A stretch of 47,731 nt of DNA from positions 1-47,731 of the forward strand of contig LRBF01000263.1 in assembly GCA_001580565.1 (NCBI GenBank). The letters run 5' to 3'. Made by a program: the position numbers and the translations under genes. The notes below the pieces were generated by a model. The model worked only from the letters and a program-made list of their open reading frames with translations. It searched no databases and was not told the origin of the DNA. Every line of letters starts with the position of its first letter. Within the stretch, counting starts at the first letter, position 1. Shown here in pieces: positions 42,591 to 47,731 of the stretch. This DNA comes from Caballeronia megalochromosomata. Its GTDB lineage: Bacteria > Pseudomonadota > Gammaproteobacteria > Burkholderiales > Burkholderiaceae.

Positions 42591-43799
42591 CTAGCGCCGG
42601 TCGGCCTCCATGCGCGTGTGCAACGCTCGCCCAACCAGCGAGTCCGCATTGCGAATCAGGCGTCGCACGCAATCGTCCACCGCTCCTTTAGAGAACTGAT
42701 TCGCACTTGCCGCGGCGATGAGGGCATCATAGGCATCGGTGACGTCAGTCATCGACACCTCATAGCCGTAGCCGGCCTCCATCCATTGCAGTGCGCACAG
42801 CGCACAGTCCATCGCGAAACGGGACTGCTTCGTCTCGAAATCTCGCGCGGCGCGTATGAGCGTCTTGGGATCGGTGGGGCTCTGTCTGGACAGCGCAATG
42901 GCCTGATCGAACAGCCCGGCGTCTTTGGCGGCGGCAAACCATTTGCCTTCGGACCCAGGCTCGCTTCGAACCAGGTCCGATAAGATCGTTGCCGGGGCTT
43001 TCCCGGGATATTTCTTGGTGATCGCGCGGAAAGTTGCGAGGTACGTGCCTGCACGATTGGCGGCAAACGCATAGCGCTCGTAGGCCTCCTCGGTCATGCC
43101 GGACTCGAGGAGGATCGTCTCGCAGGTGCGCGCGATTGCGGATTCGGGCGCATTCAGCCCTCGGCTCGCTTCAGCAAGGCGAAGTGCGTCGCCCGGACGT
43201 CCGAGGCAGACCAGCGCGTCGACGGCCCAACGCCGATACCACCAGGAACTTAGGCGATCGCGCCGCACAAGCTCAACGATTTCCTCGAAGCGGCCGGCTG
43301 CGTAGAGCGCACTCAAGCACGGCACCACGCCGACGAAGTAGTTGAATCCTTCCGCCTCCAGCACATGGGTGACGAGCGGCAACAACCGGTCGGCCCAGTC
43401 AGATGCCAACGAGGGCGTCACGCACAAGGTTCCCCAGTGTTCGCCGAGGCTCTCAATGTAGGGCATCTGATCGTCCTGCAACGCCTCGAAAAGCCTTTCC
43501 AGCCAGCGCTCCCGTGCTGCGGGCGCAACGTCGGCGGCGGCAATCAGTGGGACGAGCGCCTCGATTGCACGATTGACCGCGCTGCCCAGTGCGCCCGATG
43601 AACTATCGACGTGCTCGAGTGCAGGCGACAGTTTTTCAAGAAGAAGAACGGCACCTTCCGCACCAAGCGCACCATCGGCGCGCGCGGCCGAACGAATCTC
43701 AGAGACCGCCTCCTTCAGCCGTTGGATGGGCAGCGACGATCTCCATCCGAATGCGTTGCGTCGAAAGCGCGAAGCGAAGGTCCATTTCGGTGAGGGCAT
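42591..43799 (-). CDS. Large helical hypothetical protein, 402 residues
   Basis: The chosen start is MPSPKWTFASRFRRNAFGWR; the frame is open 33 codons further upstream. The protein is all-helical with TPR-like texture: ERWLERLFEALQDDQMPYIE, FNYFVGVVPCLSALYAAGRF, WWYRRWAVDALVCLGRPGDA, FDQAIALSRQSPTDPKTLIR. It ends with TDAYDALIAAASANQFSKGA and two conserved-looking cysteines (MDCALCALQW). No catalytic motif is seen. It follows the SET methyltransferase gene by 111 bp on the same strand, so it may be a partner or substrate adaptor, which is inference only. I recall similar unannotated proteins in other Burkholderia accessory regions but cannot name a family. Confidence 0.75.
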   Translation of the reverse strand: MPSPKWTFASRFRRNAFGWRSSLPIQRLKEAVSEIRSAARADGALGAEGAVLLLEKLSPALEHVDSSSGALGSAVNRAIEALVPLIAAADVAPAARERWLERLFEALQDDQMPYIESLGEHWGTLCVTPSLASDWADRLLPLVTHVLEAEGFNYFVGVVPCLSALYAAGRFEEIVELVRRDRLSSWWYRRWAVDALVCLGRPGDALRLAEASRGLNAPESAIARTCETILLESGMTEEAYERYAFAANRAGTYLATFRAITKKYPGKAPATILSDLVRSEPGSEGKWFAAAKDAGLFDQAIALSRQSPTDPKTLIRAARDFETKQSRFAMDCALCALQWMEAGYGYEVSMTDVTDAYDALIAAASANQFSKGAVDDCVRRLIRNADSLVGRALHTRMEADRR

Positions 43800-43910
43800 G
43801 ACAGTCACGTTCCGGCAGCATTTCAGTGCGTCGAAGTCGTCGCGGTCGCGAGCAGGTCCTTTGTCGGGGTGCGATAGTCGGTGGTGCGCGGACACCATTC
43901 GGTCGGCGGT

Positions 43911-44351
43911 TCAGGACGCGGCCAGCATCGTCCCCCGACAGGTGTCGGCACCGCAGCGGCACGCATAGAGCCTTTTGAGCGCAGCAGTTTTTCGCCCTTC
44001 CACAAAAAGTCGATAGTCGATAAACAACTCTTCGCCCGGCTTGATGTCGCGTAGCGCGTGGAAGAAAACCCGGCTGCCATCTTGCTCGGTGTCGCAGTTC
44101 GGCGCGCAACTGTGATTGACCCATCGCGCCGAGTTGCCGCCCTGCGCGCCGTCGATCACGCGCCCGTCGTCAAGGTCGAAGTAAAACGTGTGGCCGTCCT
44201 CGGCGGCCGAACGCGCATACTGGCGCTGCGCTTGTGCCCAAGACAGGCGCTTGCCCTTGTATTCCAGGATTGTCTCACCAGCCCCGATCTGGGTGAGTGC
44301 AAATACACCGCGTCCGTGGACCGGCGAAGAACGAACCACGATGCGGCGCAT
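43911..44351 (-). CDS. SET-domain protein-lysine methyltransferase
   Basis: The 146-residue protein is a compact SET domain that would transfer methyl groups from SAM to lysine side chains of proteins. All core motifs are present: SSPVHGRGVFAL (GxG, residues 8-19), the central ARWVNHSCAPNC (NHSCxPN pseudoknot strand), GEELFIDYRLF (ELxxDY) and a post-SET cysteine cluster YACRCGADTCRGTM. AAAGG precedes the ATG. Bacterial SET proteins are uncommon; the studied chlamydial one methylates histone-like proteins. Here an HU gene lies 330 bp upstream on the same strand, so HU or the nearby KfrA-like protein is a candidate substrate (inference). Confidence 0.93.
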   Translation of the reverse strand: MRRIVVRSSPVHGRGVFALTQIGAGETILEYKGKRLSWAQAQRQYARSAAEDGHTFYFDLDDGRVIDGAQGGNSARWVNHSCAPNCDTEQDGSRVFFHALRDIKPGEELFIDYRLFVEGRKTAALKRLYACRCGADTCRGTMLAAS

Positions 44352-44450
44352 AACCTTTGCCCTCTCTGTTTGTGCCGTAGCCGGCTAAACGATGTGGTAT
44401 CGCCGCTGCGAATTGGCATAATGCGATCGACGCACGAGCTTTGACGCCCT

Positions 44451-44654
44451 ATGCCTTCTTCGACCGGTCGCAGCCGCATGAAACGCAAACCGCCTCGCGG
44501 CACGCTTGTGCGCTATGAGGACCGCATCGTCGAGGTGCTGGGCGAAGCGCGTGGCCAACGGATCATGATCCGGTCGATTCACGCGGACGGCACCGAACGC
44601 CTCACGGCAGTCAAGCTGACCAATCTGCGGCCGTTGGACGACCAGCTCTTCTAA
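44451..44654 (+). CDS. Small basic hypothetical protein, 67 residues
   Basis: The frame encodes MPSSTGRSRMKRKPPRGTLV and then RYEDRIVEVLGEARGQRIMI, which looks like a small beta-barrel (GTLVRYEDRIVEV, RIMIRSIHADG, LTAVKLTNLRPL). A start at the second Met (44,478) is equally possible. It lies between the SET and HU genes on the opposite strand. The basic beta-barrel look suggests nucleic acid binding; no family is recognised. Confidence 0.6.
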   Translation: MPSSTGRSRMKRKPPRGTLVRYEDRIVEVLGEARGQRIMIRSIHADGTERLTAVKLTNLRPLDDQLF

Positions 44655-44682
44655 GCGGCGGCATGACTGAGGCCGCCTTGGT

Positions 44683-44961
44683 TCACGCTTGGTTGACGGC
44701 GTCTTTGAAACCCTTGCCGGCCGTGAATTTGACGGTCTTGGCTGCCGCGATCTCGATCGTCTCACCGGTCTGCGGATTTCGACCCGTTCGTGCGGCCCGC
44801 TCGCCGGTCCCAAACGATCCGAAGCCGATCAGCTGAACGGCGTCACCGGCAGCCACTGCTTTCGAAATCGTCTCAAACACGGCATTGATGGTCTCTTCTG
44901 CCGCGACCTTGCTCGTACCCGACTCCGACGCCACGGCGTCGATCAGTTCCTGCTTGTTCAT
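44683..44961 (-). CDS. HU family DNA-binding protein
   Basis: The 92-residue protein is a full-length HU: MNKQELIDAVASESGTSKVA and ETINAVFETISKAVAAGDAV at the dimer part, GFGSFGTGERAARTGRNPQT for the beta arms, and KTVKFTAGKGFKDAVNQA at the end. HU bends and coats DNA as a dimer and helps recombinases. GGAAGAG precedes the ATG. Chromosomal HU genes usually stand near lonP or ppiD; this one sits in an accessory cluster with an integrase, so it is an additional, perhaps element-borne copy. Several lysines are available for modification. Confidence 0.96.
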   Translation of the reverse strand: MNKQELIDAVASESGTSKVAAEETINAVFETISKAVAAGDAVQLIGFGSFGTGERAARTGRNPQTGETIEIAAAKTVKFTAGKGFKDAVNQA

Positions 44962-45033
44962 TGAAGTCTCTTCCTCACTGTGAAAACGAACGCGATCTTA
45001 CCGAACCGCGACGAAAATAGGTGACCGCCGCTG

Positions 45034-45309
45034 CTACGAGGCTGCGTCGGTCGCATCCAGATCGAACAGATCCGACGTGGTGCTCTGAGCGGCGAGCAGT
45101 TCGGGCAGAGCACCATTTTTAACCTTTGCCAGCGTGTCCGGCGACAGCCAGATTTCTTCCATCGCATCGATGCCTTCCTCGATCATTCGCTGCAGAAAGA
45201 ACGATTGTTTCCGGCCCGTTGCCTCTGCCAGCACCCGCAAGCGCTGTTCGATGACGGGGTCGATGCGCACTGCTACAACCCGCAATTTATTCTCTGCCGA
45301 TCTTCTCAT
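45034..45309 (-). CDS. Ribbon-helix-helix (CopG-like) DNA-binding protein
   Basis: The 91-residue product starts at MRRSAENKLRVVAVRIDPVI after AAAGGAGCG. KLRVVAVRIDPVIEQRLRVLAEATGRKQSFFLQRMIEEGIDAM can be read in pieces as beta-strand, helix A, turn (GRKQS) and helix B of a ribbon-helix-helix fold. The C-terminal tail (LPELLAAQSTTSDLFDLDAT) is acidic, as in antitoxins of the RelB/CopG type, but no toxin gene is adjacent. It could be an orphan antitoxin or a plasmid-type copy-control or partition regulator. It lies 73 bp downstream of HU's... start-side neighbour gene and 87 bp after the KfrA-like gene on the same strand. Confidence 0.82.
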   Translation of the reverse strand: MRRSAENKLRVVAVRIDPVIEQRLRVLAEATGRKQSFFLQRMIEEGIDAMEEIWLSPDTLAKVKNGALPELLAAQSTTSDLFDLDATDAAS

Positions 45310-45395
45310 CTGTTCGCTCCTTTTGGCCGTCGGCGCGACTGGGCGCGCCAACGGTCGGTGGACTGCACAACTCGCCGGCGCCATCCGATCATTAT

Positions 45396-46412
45396 CTACG
45401 GGCGACCTTTCACTCTCGCCGTTTTGACTGCCGCTGCCTTGCGGGCGGCTCGCCTGGCTGGCGGACTGGCTTCGGCAGTGGGCAGACGTCGCGTGGACGG
45501 CCGCGCCGTTGTGCGCAGCGCCTTCAACTGTTCTTGAAGTGACTTCTGTGCCGCTTCAAGCGCGGAGAGCTTACCCTGGAGCACCCCGGTCTGATGGCGC
45601 GCGTCGCCCTGCTGCTCCTGCAGCGCTTCGACGGTGCGACGGTGCTCGGCCTCTCGCTTGTCTGCCCGCTTGGCCGCCTCGGCCAATTCTTTCTGAGCCT
45701 TTGCTGTGGCGCTGCGTTCCCGATCGACTTCGAGAAGTGCGCGCTTTTCCGACGCGCGCACGCGCTCCTCGGCACGGCTCGCGGTCTCGCGAAGCTTCTC
45801 CAGATCACGCGAGAACGTGTCGCGCACCTTCTCCAGTTCCCGCTCGCGCGCGACGGCCTCTTCGCTTAGACGCTTGATCTGCGCCTCGAGCGCTTTACGC
45901 GTGGCGGCCTCTTCCGCTTGCTGTCGCTCCAATTCCCGAATCTCGACCTGGGCCGCTAGCAGTGCCGCGGTACGCTGCTCCAGCGCCGTTTCCGTGCGAC
46001 CCAGTTCTTCCCGTGCGGCGACGACCTTTTGCTCTGCCTCGGCGCGACTCGCTTCGACTTCGTCACGCAGGGACGTCAGTTCGGCCTGTGCAGACGTCGC
46101 CGCCCGAGTCCAGAGCGTCCCGATCAGCTCGCCCGCCGCTTCGCTCAAGTCCGTTGGCAAGTCCGGGTGCTCGATGCGCACCCGGCTTTTCTCGCGCAGC
46201 TCTACCCAGAACTCGCTCAACACCGAGGCCGGCGTGCTCATGGTGCCGCGGCGGACCAGGTTGTAAAGGCGGTTCGCGGTCGGAGGGACGCCGAAGCGGA
46301 AAAACAGCAGCGCACACACCTCACGGTAGAGTTCGCGCGTCTTGGGGAATTCGATCTTGAGGCGCTCGATATCGGCCGCGAGACGGGTTTCGTCGGAAAG
46401 TGGTTCGGACAT
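45396..46412 (-). CDS. KfrA-like coiled-coil DNA-binding protein
   Basis: The 338-residue protein has an N-terminal helical DNA-binding domain (about 10-100: RLAADIERLKIEFPKTRELY, FFRFGVPPTANRLYNLVRRG, STPASVLSEFWVELREKSRV) like KfrA of IncP plasmids. A very long Glu/Lys/Ala-rich coiled coil follows (about 115-300), then a basic Ala/Lys/Arg tail (RRAARKAAAVKTARVKGRP). KfrA represses its own promoter and helps plasmid maintenance through its extended shape. A start at MSEPLSDETRL is chosen; an upstream TTG start is possible. It is divergent from the integrase, with inverted repeats between them that may be its operators. Confidence 0.88.
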   Translation of the reverse strand: MSEPLSDETRLAADIERLKIEFPKTRELYREVCALLFFRFGVPPTANRLYNLVRRGTMSTPASVLSEFWVELREKSRVRIEHPDLPTDLSEAAGELIGTLWTRAATSAQAELTSLRDEVEASRAEAEQKVVAAREELGRTETALEQRTAALLAAQVEIRELERQQAEEAATRKALEAQIKRLSEEAVARERELEKVRDTFSRDLEKLRETASRAEERVRASEKRALLEVDRERSATAKAQKELAEAAKRADKREAEHRRTVEALQEQQGDARHQTGVLQGKLSALEAAQKSLQEQLKALRTTARPSTRRLPTAEASPPARRAARKAAAVKTARVKGRP

Positions 46413-46551
46413 AAACGGGCAAGAGCCGAGAATGCAATGATAATACAACGTATTTCGCTGGTTATCCAACCCATCGGCGCCTTCGATTTGACATTAACCG
46501 TATAATGTTGATATTCCTTGCTGAGCTGCCGCCAAGACGAACGTGACTTCA
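46413..46551. promoter_or_regulatory. Divergent kfrA/integrase control region with two inverted repeats
   Basis: The 139-bp gap holds AATAC-aac-GTATT at 46,442-46,454 and ACATTA-accgta-TAATGT at 46,491-46,508, both perfect inverted repeats. TATAAT is embedded at 46,501-46,506, close to TTGACA at 46,488-46,493 but too near to pair with it. KfrA-type proteins bind inverted repeats in their own promoter, so these are candidate operators for autoregulation and control of the integrase. Confidence 0.5.
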
Positions 46552-47731
46552 ATGCCCGCTGTGCCGACCTCACCACCGTATGCACTGCAGCCGACACCGC
46601 TCGAGACGCTCGTCATTCCCCCTGAGCTTGATGGGTCCGTGGGGCTAAATCGGTCACTAACAGGGCGCGCCCAGATTGCCGCCGATCACGACCTCGATGC
46701 GATCCGCGCATGGCTGTCACGCTTTGTCGACACGAAAACCACCTTCGAGAATTACCGCAAGGAAGCCGAACGACTCCTGCTCTGGTCGGTCGTCGAGATG
46801 GGCAAACCCCTCTCTTCTTTGACCCATGAAGACTGCTTGCGCTATCAGCAGTTTCTGGCCGATCCGCGGCCTGCCGGCACGTGGGTGGCCGGGGGCGGGC
46901 GCAAGCATCCGCGCAGCGACGCGCGCTGGCGGCCGTTTTATGGGCCGCTATCGACGTCCAGCCAACGCCAGGCAACCGTCATCCTGAACGTGATGTTCTC
47001 GTGGCTGGTGCAGGCCGGCTATCTCGCCGGCAATCCGCTCTCGCTCTCGCGCCAACGGACCCGGCACGCAGCGCCTCGCATCACTCGTTATCTGGAGCCG
47101 AGCGTGTGGCAGGAGGTCAAGGACTTCATTGCGACGATGCCAAAGCAAACGGACCGGGAAAAAGCCCACGCGTACCGCGTCCGATGGTTATTCACCCTGC
47201 TCTATCTCGGCGGACTACGCATTGCAGAGGTCGGCGCGAACACCATGGGCCAGTTCTTCGTGCGACGCGATGGGGACGGCGCGCTGCGCTGGTGGCTCAC
47301 CGTGAACGGCAAAGGCGACAAGCAACGGCTCGTGCCAGCCACCCGCGAGATGATGATGGAACTGTCCCGCTACCGGCAGCACCTCGGCTTGAGCGCCCTG
47401 CCGTCGCCCAATGAAGACACACCACTCGTGTTGCCGATCGGTGCCACGGCGTTAAACGAACGCACCGAGACGTGCGCGCCGCTCACGCGCGCGGCGCTGC
47501 ACGCAATCGTGAAGGACGTCTTTGCGGGCGCTGCGTCGCGCCTACGTGAACGCGACGATGCGCAAAGCGCGCGGGCTGATCTGCTCGAAAAAGCTTCAGC
47601 GCATTGGCTCAGGCATAGCGCCGGCTCACACATGGCCGACCAAAAGATTGACCTGCGCATGGTGCGCGACAACCTCGGCCACGCCTCGCTGGCGACGACC
47701 AGCATCTACTTGCACGTCGACGACGATCGGC
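46552..47731 (+). CDS. Tyrosine recombinase (phage-type integrase), 3' end outside window
   Basis: The frame from ATG 46,552 runs open to the end of the window (393 codons). Residues about 45-150 are the SAM-like core-binding domain (RAWLSRFVDTKTTFENYRKE, EDCLRYQQFLADPR). The catalytic domain shows Arg in LLYLGGLRIAEVGANT, Lys in VNGKGDKQRLVP, His-x-x-Arg in AHWLRHSAGSHM, His in NLGHASLATT and the nucleophile Tyr in TSIYLHVDDDR, all six positions of the active site. Only a few residues are probably missing. No clear ribosome site precedes the ATG. It likely moves or resolves the element that carries the KfrA, HU and SET genes, or is a relic of its entry. Confidence 0.94.
   Translation, partial: MPAVPTSPPYALQPTPLETLVIPPELDGSVGLNRSLTGRAQIAADHDLDAIRAWLSRFVDTKTTFENYRKEAERLLLWSVVEMGKPLSSLTHEDCLRYQQFLADPRPAGTWVAGGGRKHPRSDARWRPFYGPLSTSSQRQATVILNVMFSWLVQAGYLAGNPLSLSRQRTRHAAPRITRYLEPSVWQEVKDFIATMPKQTDREKAHAYRVRWLFTLLYLGGLRIAEVGANTMGQFFVRRDGDGALRWWLTVNGKGDKQRLVPATREMMMELSRYRQHLGLSALPSPNEDTPLVLPIGATALNERTETCAPLTRAALHAIVKDVFAGAASRLRERDDAQSARADLLEKASAHWLRHSAGSHMADQKIDLRMVRDNLGHASLATTSIYLHVDDDR

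Noticed and set aside
45034..45309. Complete toxin-antitoxin pair around the RHH protein
   Set aside because: No toxin-like gene is adjacent, so only an orphan DNA-binding protein can be claimed.
46488..46506. TTGACA...TATAAT promoter for the integrase
   Set aside because: The boxes are only 7 bp apart, too close for a sigma-70 promoter; kept only as part of an inverted repeat.
1..47731. CRISPR array, rRNA or tRNA genes
   Set aside because: No regularly spaced repeats and no tRNA or rRNA signatures were seen on either strand by eye; a tRNA at the integrase end could lie beyond the window.

Overview
The window looks like DNA from a high-GC betaproteobacterium of the Burkholderiaceae, most likely the Paraburkholderia/Caballeronia group. 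The evidence is the codon usage (long antisense open frames opposite real genes), a DUF4148 protein, a Burkholderia-type porin, a TIGR03118 lipoprotein family member, many LysR regulators, and a four-subunit sarcosine oxidase next to serine dehydratase. Assignment to a genus is inference. No rRNA, tRNA or CRISPR array was recognised.

Bases 1-8,300 are a patchwork. They hold the end of a TIGR03118 gene, a cut-off paralogue of it, a 219-bp repeat (second copy at 6,596), a decayed regulator/ATPase tail, an intact LysR/MFS pair, a lower-GC methyltransferase, an IS66 remnant, and a porin gene broken by a local inversion. Bases 8,315-13,671 are a catabolic operon on the minus strand: LysR, HMG-CoA-lyase-like enzyme, CaiB/BaiF CoA-transferase, gamma-carbonic-anhydrase-like protein and MFS transporter. 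It probably degrades a branched hydroxy-dicarboxylic acid.

Bases 14,993-33,375, almost all minus strand, encode a route from creatinine to pyruvate. The parts are an NCS1 permease (probable uptake), creatininase, creatinase, sarcosine oxidase (SoxBDAG), formyl-THF deformylase (PurU), serine hydroxymethyltransferase (GlyA) and two L-serine dehydratases (SdaA), with FolB at the end of the sox operon and a GlxA/AraC-type regulator upstream of creatinase. Key active-site residues of creatininase and creatinase are present. Two tandem-repeat operator candidates lie before the creatinase and creatininase genes.

Bases 33,400-38,800 are again mixed: remnants of a branched-chain amino acid binding protein, a patatin and a ParE toxin, plus an intact LysR/oxidoreductase pair and a DUF4148 protein. 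Bases 38,810-47,731 look like an accessory or mobile-element region. It carries an incomplete tyrosine recombinase that runs off the window, a divergent KfrA-like coiled-coil DNA-binding protein, a ribbon-helix-helix protein, an HU protein, a SET-domain protein methyltransferase, and several unrecognised proteins, one with two apparent repressor-like domains. The SET methyltransferase beside HU and KfrA is the most unusual association in the window.
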